Notes: a model not told the origin generated them from the letters alone. A stretch of DNA of 64,000 bases from Chrysoperla carnea (GCF_905475395.1 NW_025408260.1:62001-126000); one strand, 5' to 3'; positions 29,878 through 41,500 are shown, counted from the first letter of the stretch. Translations and numbers: made by a program.

Positions 29878-30366
29878 ATGTACAAGGATTTAAAAATCAA
29901 AAAAAAAAACAAATTTATTATTAAAGAATTTGCTATGGTTTCTACAAATTATGTTGAACATTTTATTTTCAAATCACCGGAACCATTGTCAAGCTTAACT
30001 TTAAATATTCAAAAACAAGTGCGCTATCTAAGTCAATTTTATCATGGAATAAGTTGGATAGATGGACACTGCGCATACAGTGAACGTAAACAGTTGATAA
30101 GAAACGTTTTAAAAAATTTTGATGTGATCATCGTAAAAGGATTAGAAAAACTAAAATGGGTTGAAGAATATACTGATGGAGAAATATACAACTTTGAAGA
30201 TATTAAATGTTATGAAACATTGAAGCAATTAAAAAATAATTACTCAAGTCGAAGATGTACAAATCACAAATATTCCAATACTATGTGTGCTTTAGAAAAT
30301 GCTGAAAATATGTATAAAAAATTTAACGAAAAAAACATTTGTATATCATTATTACCATTTATTTAA
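29878..30366 (+). CDS. Conserved hypothetical protein of Polinton-like elements (162 aa)
   Basis: An open frame of 162 codons, basic at the N-terminus (residues 1-16), then FIIKE, an HFIFKSPEP segment, FHGI-like YHGISWIDG, an IIVKGLEKLKWV segment near residues 84-95 and a Cys/His-rich stretch (RRCTNHKY, TMCALEN) near residues 124-140. I recognise the layout (KFIIKE, HF.FKPP, GI.W..G, VKG.EK..WL, Cys-rich tail) as a recurrent family in insect Polinton-like and related elements, from memory and without a known function. The VKG..K..W region reminds me of nuclease-like families, but I see no clear catalytic set. It is one of only two complete protein genes of the inner Polinton. It is preceded by a tttttgtag that could be a splice acceptor, so an upstream exon is possible. 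Confidence 0.6.
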   Translation: MYKDLKIKKKNKFIIKEFAMVSTNYVEHFIFKSPEPLSSLTLNIQKQVRYLSQFYHGISWIDGHCAYSERKQLIRNVLKNFDVIIVKGLEKLKWVEEYTDGEIYNFEDIKCYETLKQLKNNYSSRRCTNHKYSNTMCALENAENMYKKFNEKNICISLLPFI

Positions 30367-30609
30367 AATAAATATTTTTTACATAAAATTTGTATATTTT
30401 AATAAAGTTTTTGAAATTTTAATAATTAATTGTTTAATTTATATTTCCTTTTATTGAATTCATTTTTCGTTTAAAAAACTACACCAACACATTAGTAGTA
30501 ATATTAGTAATATAGTCAGAAAAATCACACTAATTATTGATAAGTTTACATTAAAATAGAAATACATTATTATTATAATTGAAAAATCTCATAATAAGAA
30601 TAAAAAAGT

Positions 30610-31479
30610 TCATTCAGGGGCGAAATATTTAATTGCTCCATATTTTGATCCAACTTTCTGTATTGTATCTTCAATAACTTCGTAAGTCAGCATTCCTCCA
30701 GTAATTTTCGAAGCCGTAAATATTATGTTGTTGATCATTTGTTTTATATTTAAGTTTTTATATTCTTCTATAAATACATTCATAAATCCAGAAATTCTAA
30801 ATAATTCAAACACTGTTACTTCACCCAACATAATTTGATCATTTTCATCCCACACATTAAACACTTTATTATTTTGATATTTGGTTAGAGATGATTTAAA
30901 ACTACCAATTTCCATTTGCACATCATCCAAATCATTTAGCATGAATAACATAATTTGTGACTTTTGATTCAATAAATCAAACCAATCTTCTGTTTTTAAT
31001 ACCAACGAACGAAATTTCGATAATAATTTAATTCTAACATTCCACGTTTTAAGTTCAATACAAATAGTAATTAACTTGCTCTTTGATTTATTTAAATAAA
31101 AAGTTTTCTCCATAATATATTGAGAATATTCCACAAATTTACGATTCATTGTTGATTCTTGTTGTGTTGAAGAATTTCCATTCCATAATGTATGATTATG
31201 GAATGGAAATTTTATTACAACAAATCCATTTGGTGAACTCCAACAATGTCGATATAAATCATGAAATTTTTGAAAATTCATATCAGAGCCAACATGATTG
31301 TAGAATATGTGTTTTAGATTCATTTCATCCGTTTTGAATAGCACCAAGCAATTAACATTGCCCCTTATGTTATGCTTTAGAACACGTGTGTAGCTCTGAC
31401 ATAGGTAGAAACAATCAATTTTTCGATGACGACCCATACTAAAGTATTCTCTACTTCTCTGTTGTGAATGACAGCTCAC
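30610..31479 (-). CDS. Fusion ORF: packaging-ATPase C-terminus joined to a PC4-like protein (289 aa)
   Basis: Residues 1 to about 100 match the C-terminal half of the Polinton FtsK/HerA-type packaging ATPase encoded at 60,752-61,522. Shared elements are SMGRH..IDCFYL.QSYT, a DNA-translocase-like IRGN...LVLFK segment, DE.NLKHIF..H...DM.F.KF and a CW....GF.VI end. From about residue 115 the frame continues into a different protein with LITICIELKTW, LVLKTEDWFDLL and TVFELFRISGF. That part aligns with the gene at 46,519 (W..L..Q..IM.F, then a (G/H).(S/T)(T/V)..(L/I)F(R/K)ISG block, then IKQMI) and has a pattern reminiscent of the PC4 ssDNA-binding fold. In the outer element these are separate genes. 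The joint lies exactly at a 17-bp perfect hairpin (31,173-31,211), suggesting a rearrangement removed the ATPase stop. The apparent start at 31,479 is not a true gene start; the ATPase continues upstream in broken frames. Confidence 0.7.
   Translation of the reverse strand: MSCHSQQRSREYFSMGRHRKIDCFYLCQSYTRVLKHNIRGNVNCLVLFKTDEMNLKHIFYNHVGSDMNFQKFHDLYRHCWSSPNGFVVIKFPFHNHTLWNGNSSTQQESTMNRKFVEYSQYIMEKTFYLNKSKSKLITICIELKTWNVRIKLLSKFRSLVLKTEDWFDLLNQKSQIMLFMLNDLDDVQMEIGSFKSSLTKYQNNKVFNVWDENDQIMLGEVTVFELFRISGFMNVFIEEYKNLNIKQMINNIIFTASKITGGMLTYEVIEDTIQKVGSKYGAIKYFAPE
31173..31211. repeat. Perfect 17-bp inverted repeat with 5-base loop
   Basis: AATTTCCATTCCATAAT, then GTATG, then the exact reverse complement. 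It lies inside the fusion ORF precisely where ATPase similarity ends. Probably a snap-back joint. Confidence 0.9.
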
Positions 31480-31790
31480 ATCATCAAAAATGAAAAGACT
31501 TTTTTATCGAGCTTCATTCAGACTAGGAATTTCACTAGTATCACTAAGTGGAAAAATAGCCAACCCCTTCCACTAATTTTAAAGCCTCTTCTAGTAATTG
31601 ATATTTCGGTTGGTAAACAGATTTACTGTACACATAAATGTTTTCAAAGCGTAAACCATTTTCATCTTAAATTAAATTCAACATAACATTGGTTTTACCA
31701 CAACCACTAGGGCCACATATTATTGTTCATAGTGAATCTGAAAATAGACGACCATGATATGTTTGTGTGTCTGTATTTTCTGGTAATAAA
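31480..31790 (-). pseudogene. N-terminal part of the inner Polinton packaging ATPase, broken
   Basis: The minus strand encodes an intact Walker A string GPSGCGKT (31,689-31,715 region), then a segment with FENIYVYSKS and Q.KYQ matching the ATPase at 60,752. Three lesions are visible: an in-frame TAA shortly after the P-loop (near 31,668), a one-base frameshift in a T-run near 31,550, and another TAA just before the Walker B FIFDD segment. The Walker B part then runs into the fusion ORF at 31,479. Packaging motor of the virion form of Polintons by family knowledge; here inactive. Confidence 0.8.
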
Positions 31791-31837
31791 CACTCAGAGC
31801 AGGTTGTTGTTTATGAAAATGCAATGTAACTAAGACT

Positions 31838-31965
31838 AAAATTTCAATACAACCCAGAGCACTTTACGATACAGATCTACATGCGTATGCTAAACAATTT
31901 AAAATTCCGTATTTTTGTAGTGTTTTTATGTGTGACACCCTACCTAAAAGATCATATAAATATGA
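31838..31965 (+). pseudogene. N-terminal fragment of an adenain-like protease
   Basis: About 35-40 codons on the plus strand resemble the start of the protease at 59,301-59,669: a LYDTDLHAYAKQFKIPYF segment against LDLYKYCKNIPYF, then VFMCDTLPKR against VFMRDNLPKK. The frame then dissolves into AT-rich sequence before any catalytic residue. It is a decayed remnant showing the inner element once had the cysteine protease that matures virion proteins. Confidence 0.7.
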
Positions 31966-32154
31966 CACTTTAAGTATAAATAATATTAAAAAATTAGATG
32001 ATTATGTATTTTGTTTTAATATAAAATTATAATTTTTTAAATAAAATTTTTTTATCTAATCTATAGTACAAGTTGATTTATTATATTCCATATAAAGAGC
32101 ATATTATATGGGTTGATTGATGATGCTTGTTAGATTTGAAAACCTCTTTCTAAA

Positions 32155-33185
32155 CAGACCAGTATTAAACAGGTCAAAACCAGTATTAAACAGATACAGA
32201 CCAGTATTAAACAGGTCAAAACCAGTATTAAACAGATACAGACCAGTATTAAACAGGTTAAAACCAGTATTAAACAGGTACAGACCAGTATTAAACAGGT
32301 TAAAACCAGTATTAAACAGGTTAAAACCAGTATTAAACAGGTTAAAACCGGTATTAAACAGATACAGACCAGTATTAAACAGATACAAACCAGTATTAAA
32401 CAGGTTAAAACCAGTATTAAACAGGTTAAAACCAGTATTAAACAGGTTAAAACCCGTATTAAACAGATACAGACCAGTATTAAACAGGTTAAAACCAGTA
32501 TTTAACAGATACAGACCAGTATTAAACAGGTTAAAACCAGTATTAAACAGATACAGACCAGTATTAAACAGGTTAAAACCAGTATTAAACAGGTACAGAC
32601 CAGTATTAAACAGGTTAAAACCAGTATTAAACAGGTTAAAACCAGTATTAAACAGGTTAAAACCAGTATTAAACAGATACAGACCGGTATTAAACTAGTC
32701 AAAACCAGTATTAAAGAGATACAGACCAGTATTGAACAGGTTAAAACCAGTATTAAACAGGTCAAAACCAGTATTAAACAGGTCAAAACCAGTATTAAAC
32801 AGATACAGACCAGTATTAAACAGGTCAAAACCAGTATTAAACAGGTCAAAACCAGTATTAAACAGATACAGACCAGTATTAAACAGATACAGACCAGTAT
32901 TAAACTAGTCAAAACCAGTATTAAAGAGATACAGACCAGTATTAAACAGGTTAAAACCAGTATTAAACAGGTCAAAACCAGTATTAAACAGGTTAAAACC
33001 AGTATTAAACAGATACAGACCAGTATTAAACAGGTTAAATCCAGTATTAAACAGGTCAAAACCAGTATTAAACAGATACAGACCAGTATTAAACAGGTTC
33101 AAACCAGTATTAAACAGGTTCAAACCAGTATTAAACAGGTCAAAACCAGTATTAAACAGGTTAAAACCAGTATTAAACAGGCCTG
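32155..33185. repeat. 21-bp minisatellite, about 49 copies
   Basis: The unit accagtattaaacaggttaa(a) alternates with variants ending ggtcaaa, gatacag and ggtacag. With a 21-bp period it stays open in frame, giving a PVLNRLK/PVLNRYR heptapeptide array on the plus strand and LFNTGFN-type repeats on the minus strand. Those long open frames are artefacts of the period. The array sits immediately before the surviving integrase tail (33,217), i.e. where the integrase body should be. Confidence 0.97.
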
Positions 33186-33216
33186 TTTACATACAGACCT
33201 GTTTAGATACAGACCT

Positions 33217-33395
33217 GTATATTTATTGAAGGATAACAGCAACGAAGATATAAAGGGTGGTTTCTATGCCGAAGAATTACAAAAAGTTCACGATCCGAAC
33301 ATTCATTTAATGGAAAAGGTCTAAGCTAAACGTGGATCCAACGTTAAAGCCAGGTGGTTAGTGTTCGACACTTTACACGATTCATATATTGACAA
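33217..33395 (+). pseudogene. C-terminal fragment of the inner Polinton integrase
   Basis: The plus strand reads YLLKD, then a KGGFY.EELQKV segment and a chromodomain-like part with RWLVFD, interrupted by an in-frame TAA after MEKV. Polinton integrases typically end with a GGFYEEELQK-like SH3 region and a chromodomain, so this is the tail of the DDE integrase. An inverted copy lies at 29,130-29,505. Catalytic residues are absent. Confidence 0.75.
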
Positions 33396-33565
33396 AAAAA
33401 GTCTTATTTTATAGTGGACCGTTTTTATGAACATACTTGTAACAAAAAATTTTTGTCATAGTGGACCGCTTTTGTGAACATATTTGTGTTTTATAAAAAA
33501 AAAAAAATAAAAAATATCACATTGTAAAAATATTATTTTTATTGTAAGTTTCTTATTTAAAAAAA

Positions 33566-33734
33566 CAGTGTTGTATTATAATAATATTAAAAAAATATAT
33601 ATTTATAAATTATCGAAAATACATTATAATTATTATTCTGAAAAGTATAAAAACAGAGTTGTATTATAATAATATTTAAAAAATATATATTTATAAATTA
33701 TCGAAAATACATTATAATTATTATTCTGAAAAGT
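33566..33734. repeat. 88-bp tandem duplication at the 3' end of the neighbouring gene
   Basis: 33,566-33,646 and 33,654-33,734 are near identical (gttgtattataataat ... ttattctgaaaagt). The right copy includes the stop codon of the minus-strand gene at 33,721. Confidence 0.85.
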
Positions 33735-34168
33735 GTCCATTGTCATCATCATCATCTTTCTTCATAAGATAATTTTCAATTATTTCTTTCACTTGAACAT
33801 AGTCGGATAACTCGTCTGATGTAAATACACTGTAGTAAGATTGTTCAAAAATGGATAGTCCTACAATTCCATCTGTTTGTCCAGAGTGGATATTTTTTAA
33901 AATCCAGTTCCAATTTTGTTTGTCTTCATCGTCTGACGATGGGGGAAAATTTCACTTCTAAGCCCATTTGTTCTACCTTATCAATAAGGTAGTTTAAAGT
34001 TTCCGGTCGACCACATTTAATTGCCATATTAACTAATGTTTTAAAATACTTTGTTAACACATTGTTTAAAGTACTTAAACTACAATTATCTTTAATCATA
34101 TTAACAATACAGTTGTTATCACTATTATGATTACCAAAGTCTTGCATTTTGTATGTTATAACTAACAC
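33721..34168 (-). pseudogene. Hypothetical Polinton gene with one frameshift (about 148 codons)
   Basis: The first 80 codons (from 34,168) run to a TGA at 33,926. Just before that, at a T4C5 run near 33,943-33,951, the adjacent frame opens and continues to a TAA at 33,721 with an acidic tail (SSDDEDKQNW..., then KKDDDDDNGHFSE). One extra base in the homopolymer explains it, so this is either a recent pseudogene or a base-calling error. The N-terminal half is helical-looking (CIVNMIKDN, LVNMAIKCGRPETLNYLIDK), with a weak ankyrin-like feel. I do not recognise the family. It lies downstream of polymerase B on the same strand with a 220-bp gap. Confidence 0.6.
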
Positions 34169-34390
34169 TAAATTGTTTTCTACAATAATTCTACCTAACT
34201 ATCAGTTTTTTGACACCCCCACCACTACTCTATCAATTGTTCATGCGCATTACTATATCAATTGTTTGTACACCTATCACAATACCGAACCACTTTGAGG
34301 ATCATCACAACAACAACAGCAGGACACATTTCTGAAACAACAGCAAAAATTAGCTAAATATTAAAAACATAAAATATAAAATACTTACAC

Positions 34391-37300
34391 TCAACAAATA
34401 ATGCTATAGTGGCCCCATGGTTTTGTTTCACATGAATTGTGAGTAATGTATCGTTTTTGGTCAAATGGTGATAAGCCCACTTTCTGCTGTTTGATGGTAT
34501 GTAAGCGGTGTCGCTTGGATTGGATGCTTTGCTGAACACGGTAAAAGTTACGGTTCTCAAGCAAACACCGCTTATAGTCCTCAAAAGTAAGTTTTCGGAT
34601 AGCTGACTTCTTGAGACCCTTGGATCGTTTAGTCTCTTTTTTATTTTGCACCCGAATAGCATACATTTTGCTACGTAATCCGACAAATTCTAGCATAACA
34701 TCACCATTATTTTCATCGGACATTAAACCCTTGACTTTCTTATTACGTAGTGGCATACCATAGATGTTGTCGGGTGCATAGTCAGCCGTATCAAAACGAT
34801 TAATATCCTGTTTCATGACCTCATAGACGTCAGTATTTCTCACGCTATAAATTAGACTATCGGTGTCTGTGTATAATAACCTGACATTTGTGGGGTTGTA
34901 CCGTTGGTACATGTAGTTGTAGTGGAAGTCATACACAAACGTTTTCGATATGTCTAAAATTGTGAAGCCTATGTAGATGGGTTTGTTGAAACGTATCTGT
35001 GATTTTTTCATTTCAACAATACTGACGTCATTGTCGAGCACCATCATACTGTGAAAATTGGGTTTGGCAATTAACTTCTTCACACCATGTTTTCCATCCC
35101 AATTTTTTCGTATGTACACAACCCGATGTTTCCTCACATTCTCCATGGTTTTACCGAAGATGGCATTAATCATGAGTTTGAATAATGCTTTTTCAAACTC
35201 ATTTGAGGCGTTCTTGCGCATCTCGGTATTGAAATCAATATATGGTTTCAACCATGCAGATTGATCGAATTGTAACACACGGTGGTATTTTGTTACCTTA
35301 ACACCGAGTTGTGTATACAGTTTTAAATTCCTGTAGTGCACGACATAGTTGGTCTTATTGTAAAGGGTTGACAGAAGATATTTTTGTTTTGATCCAGGTG
35401 GTTTCGTTGTCTCCGGACATGGCGGTAAATCGCTAAAGTTATCATGTAGATGTTGGGGTATTTCAAGGTCTACTTCTAAAATGTACCCGACTGGTGAATC
35501 ATCTGCAACATCCTCGATGTTTGGTGTGTCGACCCACTTAAAATTTCCTGTTGGTAGGTATCCACACATTGCTGCACCATATAGGTTCACCACATCATAA
35601 TACATAAGGTAGACATCTTCTTGAGTTTTATCATACCCCTCTTCCATGTACTTATTGTTTGCCTTAGCATAGCGATTAGAACATTGACTTACACCGCCTC
35701 TGATTCCTTTCTCGATAAACAACAAGTCATCAATATCCGTGAACAATTCCAATTTGATATTGGTGTATTTCAACATGGCGCTCCACGTATAGCCAGGAAG
35801 TGTGTAATAGTGACTAGGATCGAGATTATAGCTATGAATACAAGTGTTACGGAAATTTTCAAAAATATCCGCAAGTAGTAACACATCAGTTTTCATATAC
35901 AGGTCTGAATAATCACCTAGTGTATGTAAATTGAATGTGTTCCATACCTGTATCGCATGGTTATAATCCTCATCCGTTATGTGTTCATCTGTTAACACAC
36001 TGTAGAAAGCCTCCTTTGGTGGTAATTTTGTCTCTTGGAGACGTCCCCAGCTACTCATGTATTCATATGGAAATACACCTTTTCTCGTTAGCAATTGAAA
36101 TTGTTCATCATTACTGACCTATAAAAAATTAAAAAACAAATTACAACCCTGTATTAAAAATTAATTATTTTTTATCATTTACCTCTTTATGTAAAATGGA
36201 TTTTTTATCATTATCTAAATATGAGGCCAGATTTTCCAACTTGTCTGCGAGAAATCGGAAGGAATCAATGAATCTTAATTGAATGTCCGAGACGTGCTTT
36301 GTGAAACTGATGTACTTTTCTTTGTTGATGGGCAACACATCAACTTGACCGTCGATTTCCGTCAGCAGAGCTTCAATAATAAAATGCGAATCGTATCCAC
36401 TTAAGTTGTGCATCACAACAGGTATCACCCTTGAATCTTGATAATGCAGATTACAAAATTGGTGTGCTGCTCCACGGTAGATACCTAAAATAGATTAATA
36501 TAAAATTAGATGAAATTAAAAAATAATAAATAACCTGCATTACCTGTGCGATGTGAATGGTCGCGAACACGTATGGAATTGGATACGAAATCTTTACCAC
36601 AAATGTGACACTTCTCTGCTGACATAAAATCCAGTTCTTGTTCGACGGTGAGCGGATACATTGGTTTAACGTGTTTTATTTTTTGCTCTAATGAGTACGC
36701 TACTTGTTCCAGTTCATGAACAAACCACTTGACACAATCAGCACCACGGTATGCCTTATAAAACGATTGGTTGGGATCATGGGTACAATGAACATAGTAA
36801 CCTACACTGTAGGGTACATGTTTTTGAATATTTTTTGTATAAGACCCATGATCCATTTCCATGTCTTCATGATGTTGTGGTACCAATAACGCCTCAAAGT
36901 CAGCGTACACCATATACTCAACACGTTCCTTGCTGTTGAAATCTTTGAACTCAACGAACCGCTCGTCATCAGTTTCAGGCATTCGTACCCGCACTGCTTC
37001 TTTCTCACCACAATTTACTGAATGCTGTTGGAGTTTGACTTCTGTAGCAAAATAGTTGAGACATCGATCGCATAAATAAATTTTATTCTTGTATTTTGTT
37101 ACACCCGATCGAGCCAACTTTGCTAAATTTTTTATCAAGCAAAAGTGGTGACTGTTCCCATTCTCCACAGCCAATAGATGAATTTTCTTCCCCGCAGTGT
37201 TCGAACTAACGCGTACAGGGAAAATTTCTAAATCACGTAGAAACGTAACTTTGTAGCCGTACACGTTAATCGATAGCTGCGGGTTCATCTTTTCAAATTT

Positions 37301-38272
37301 ATTAATTTGATCCAGAGACATGGGAAACTTTAATCCATCATATTTTAAATGATATTTATAGTGCGGGTACTTAGTTAAACGTTGAGGATCCTTTTCAACC
37401 GGGTAAAGTGCTGACATTATCGACCATAAAAAGCAATGTTGGTCTTTATTCTGGACATTAATCACAGCCAATTTATTTTTGATGACTGGTGGTAGTTCAC
37501 AAAATGTTCCAGCTGTGATCGGAGAGTACTTATTCATGTGGACTCGAATATTTATGATCATGTCAAGAGCCCAACCGCTATCGCGTTCCTGGAATTCTTC
37601 CAATTTTTTCAACAAATAGTTTTTGACATGATCAGTGTACCACTCCTGCATGTCCGTTGTCAGATACATTTCCTTGGCCGACGTTATAAAAGTTTTCAAA
37701 TCCTCCTCTTTGGTGGTGGGCTTAATGAAATTGCCCGTGAACATAATATACACCTGAAATAAAATCTCATTAGACTATTTAAATTATAAATCTTAAATTT
37801 TACTTACCTTGAGGGAATGATTCACTAGCTCACGCCGAACGTGTCTTCTAAACATTGGAAATGCCCGGTTGAAAAATATATTTGGATCTTTATAATCCAA
37901 ATTGGTAATCATACCAGTCTTCACCCTGCCCTGGTGGTGGGTTTCAATTGTCTCCCAGATTAGATGTCGATTTTGTTTTTTGGTGACACCACCACCTTGC
38001 TTAACTAAATCTAATCGCAGTCGGTGAAGTTGCCGCTGGTATGATTTACAAAGTCCAATATTAGCTTCAAGACGCAGAGGATTTTCTTTCTTTAACATCA
38101 ACATCTTTTTGAATAAGCGGATGTTCTGCTTATTAAGTATCATCCATCGCTCAGCTTCCTCCACCGTCTTGATGAGCCTCAACGCTCTCTCCACTTTCTT
38201 CATCATATCAGTGCTACCACCTTGAGGTACCACGTTTAGCGTCTGCATAACATTTCGTTCGTAGGTGTCCAT
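34391..38272 (-). CDS. Protein-primed DNA polymerase B, four exons, apparently intact (about 1,234 aa)
   Basis: Four exons join in frame: 38,272-37,808, 37,753-36,544, 36,484-36,183 and 36,118-34,391, giving 3,705 coding bases including the stop. Introns of 54, 59 and 64 bp have clean GT...AG ends (GTAAGT...TTTCAG, GTAATG...TTTAG, GTAAAT...TATAG). Visible motifs: zinc-finger-like CDRC...H..NC and [15 protein letters not shown] in exon 2; a 3'-5' exonuclease motif [10 protein letters not shown] in exon 3; polymerase motif [11 protein letters not shown] (about residue 835), motif [15 protein letters not shown] (about 977) and motif [10 protein letters not shown] (about 1,075) in exon 4; and the family-typical PWGHY near the C-terminus. 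The length fits Polinton polymerases. By family knowledge it replicates the element from its inverted termini using a protein primer. The Dong insertion lies 240 bp upstream of its start. Confidence 0.93.
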
Positions 38273-38328
38273 CTTTCAAAAAATTATATTTAAGTTTCAC
38301 AATAATATTTAAAAAATTTTACACTTAC
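38273..38328 (-). other. Possible 56-bp intron in the polymerase 5' UTR
   Basis: On the minus strand a GTAAGTG donor at 38,328 and an AG directly before the polymerase ATG (38,272) delimit 56 bases, the same size class as the three coding introns. Unproven. Confidence 0.4.
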
Positions 38329-38466
38329 CGTTATATTTTCAAATACTAAGCAAAATATACGTTACCGAACGTTCAACACTAAAGTTAACTTACAACTGAG
38401 TAATATTTGTTTTTTGTATAAAATATATAGACTAAGTTTAGAATAATAAATATACCAAAAACAAAA

Positions 38467-38510
<44 letters not shown>
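38467..38510. repeat. (TAA)n microsatellite at the 5' junction of the Dong-like element
   Basis: About 14-15 ATA/TAA units directly precede gggcaggcaatccc, the presumed 5' end of the retrotransposon. Confidence 0.9.
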
Positions 38511-41500
38511 GGGCAGGCAATCCCTAACCTCACGTCCGAGCCTAACACTAGGACACGTGCCATACCCGGTAACCATCAATTCCGCTCAAAGTGATGGGCT
38601 AACGAGGTGGGTCCGTGCTGACTCAGCGGAGCTAAATGAGTCAAATCCAAAAAATGTCAAATTTGAGAAGCAGATTTTTCGGTCCTCAGGCGGGTAGTAG
38701 TCGACCCAGTCCTACAGAACCCCGCCCCCCTGCAGGTGACGCTTCTACCTTACCTATAGGGGGTAGCTCTCACGGATATGAGGGAGAGCAATCAAATTTG
38801 GCTTTGGATCCCAGGCTAGTCCCGGAGACTAGACGTGCCGCTGACGACGAAGAGCCATCTCAAGGCACTTCTCAAGAAAGTCGAGCGAGCACACAAAACA
38901 GTCGTCTTCAGCGCTTTCAATGGACGAAGGCACTTAAGGCTGACCTGCTCACTTGCTACGAAGCAAGTGAACCATCGAGACGTGGCTATATGGGCAGGAT
39001 GCACACCCTCTGGTGCGAAAAGCATCCCGAACTTTCCTATATGAAATCGCAACATCTACGCGATCAAGTATCCCGTCTCAAAAAAACCGGATTTGACAAA
39101 CCCCGAACAGGACAAGAGAAACGATGCAGGACTACGCAAGCGGAAGTGAATCGAGGTGATGAGATAGAGCCGGCTGCTATTGGTGTAGTTCATTCTACAC
39201 GTGAGACATTAGTCGCTGAGACGCAGGATGGAATATCTCAGGATGAGCCAGTATTAGAGAGTGAGAGATCTGATACTGAGACACAGGATCGGGTATGTCA
39301 AAATACCCCACCTTCACCTGTGTTAGAAGCTTCACCACCTACGCCTCCGATACCCGGAGATATCCCAGCACTACCTGTGTTAACGGCGGAAACAGCCACG
39401 CCACTCACTTCGACCACGGAAGCGAACGTAGAGGAAACTGCGATCCTTCCTGCTGAGCCACCAAACACTCGTTTGGAAGAGCTTAAAGAACGGTTTCAAA
39501 ATATTCTGTTCATAACCGATAATGACCTTTCCAAACGCAAACGTCCCAAGTACCGCAAAACGTTTGCCAAAGCACAAGACCTTGCTTTAATCAACCAGAT
39601 CGTCGACGATCATCTAAATCACACAAGTAGCCTACTCGAAATTGATAGCTCAGTCTATGCTGCAATGTGTGCTCTTTCTCCTGCCCCCAAGTCTACTGAG
39701 ACAGCCGAGGAGAAAACACGCAAGCGTATAGAGCAACTTGACTCCAAGTTGACCCCTCTACGACAGACGGTATCACGTATCGAGTGTGTGTTAGAGTACC
39801 AGAAAGCTGGTAAACCCTTCACCCCAAAGGTGCGAGCCTTCGCGCGTGAACTCAGGCACCAACACCACACACTAAACAAGGGTATCCTGCTCACTATCAA
39901 GCAGCGAAACATTGAAAAGATACGTGCACTAGCTCTCGCTCGGAAAAAGCTAGTTAAACGCGAGAAGTGTATTCGAGAGAACAAGATCTTTGTATCGAAT
40001 CCTTCCCGTTTATTTGCAAAACCCCCTTCTCTCGTCGAGAATCCACCTTCGATAGAGCAAATCGATGGCTACTGGCGTGATTTATATGAAAAGTCGACTA
40101 GTGTAGATAAAAATATAAGACCAATCAAACTGTTCGAAAGGTTCTGCAACGCGCGCCTAGCAGAACAAGCGGTCCTAACATCTGTTACCGCTGATGAAGT
40201 ATCCCTTGCTTTCAAAGGCAAGAAGAATCATTCGGCGCCTGGCATGGATGCTGTGTCCAACTTCTGGTGGAAACGTTTAACTTCCACACACGCACATCTT
40301 GCTAGGCACTTTACTTCATACATCCTTGGGTACGGGACCTTTCCAACGTGGTTCGCGGAAGGACGAACAGTTTTGATTCCCAAGAAAGGAGACCTTTCAG
40401 TTCCGAGCAATTATCGCCCGATTACATGTCTCAATACCGTGTACAAAGCGTTCACCTCCATTCTTAATGAACGCATACTCACAACCATAGAACCGGTTTG
40501 GCAGATGATATACGAGCAACGCGGCTCCAAACGAGGTATATCAGGTTGCAAAGATAATCTTCTTGTTGACAGATGTATCTGTCAAGACGCTCGTCAGTAT
40601 CAGCGCGACCTGAGTATGGCCTGGGTGGATTATAGGAAAGCATTTGACACTACCTCTCACCAACTCATATTGGTGCTGCTCAAATGTTTGAAAATTCACC
40701 CCGATATCATCAGATGCATCGAAGAGCTGTTACCTTTGTGGAAGACCAAATTTACCATTAGATGTGGTAAACGTACTGTCTCAACAGATCTGGTAACGTA
40801 TAAGCGTGGTGTCTATCAAGGCGACAGCCTTAGCCCGCTTTTATTCTGCATCTCCCTTATGCCCCTTTCCTTGCGCTTGCGAGAAGAAACTGGTTACCGT
40901 TGTGGTCCCCCGGCAGATAGGAAGCATCAGGTAACTCATCTATTCTATATGGATGACCTGAAACTTTATGCTTCTTCTAAGAGCAGTCTATCTCAAGCTC
41001 TCAAAGCTGTCCATCAGTACACGAAGGCTATTGGCATGGAATTCGGACTTGATAAATGTGCCGTCATTCATTGTAAGAGGGGTCGTGTCCCTGATTACGA
41101 TGCAGACGTGCAGCTCACAGATGGAAGCATCGTGAAACATCTCGATGAAGAAGAGCTCTACACATATTTGGGTGTCGGTGAAAACCACATTCAAAGTGTG
41201 TCTACTGTCAAGGAAGCTCTTCGCGGCAGGTATAGGCACCGTCTTCGACAAATCTGGCAATCAGAATTGTCTGGGATCCATAAGATCCGTGCTACTAATA
41301 TGCTTGCAATACCCATCCTTCTCTATTCTTTTGGTTCCATCAAATGGACAATAGAGGAGCTTAAGGAACTTGATAGAGGCACTCGCAAACTCATGAACGT
41401 TAATCGTAGTTTGCACCCACGTGCTTCTGTACCGCGTAATTACCTCCCACGGCAGCAAGGAGGTAGAGGTCTCCTATCCGTTGAATGTCTACATGATAGG

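Noticed and set aside
32104..33123. Long repeat proteins (PVLNRLK, LFNTGFN, CLILVLT) on both strands
   Set aside because: Artefact of a 21-bp minisatellite whose period is divisible by three; open in several frames at once.
34354..37762. Plus-strand and alternate-frame ORFs across the polymerase gene
   Set aside because: Shadows of the polymerase B exons; none has motifs.
38511..38635. HDV-like self-cleaving ribozyme at the 5' end of the Dong-like element
   Set aside because: Such ribozymes are known for related elements and gggcaggca can pair partly with tgccataccc, but I could not build the nested double-pseudoknot by eye.
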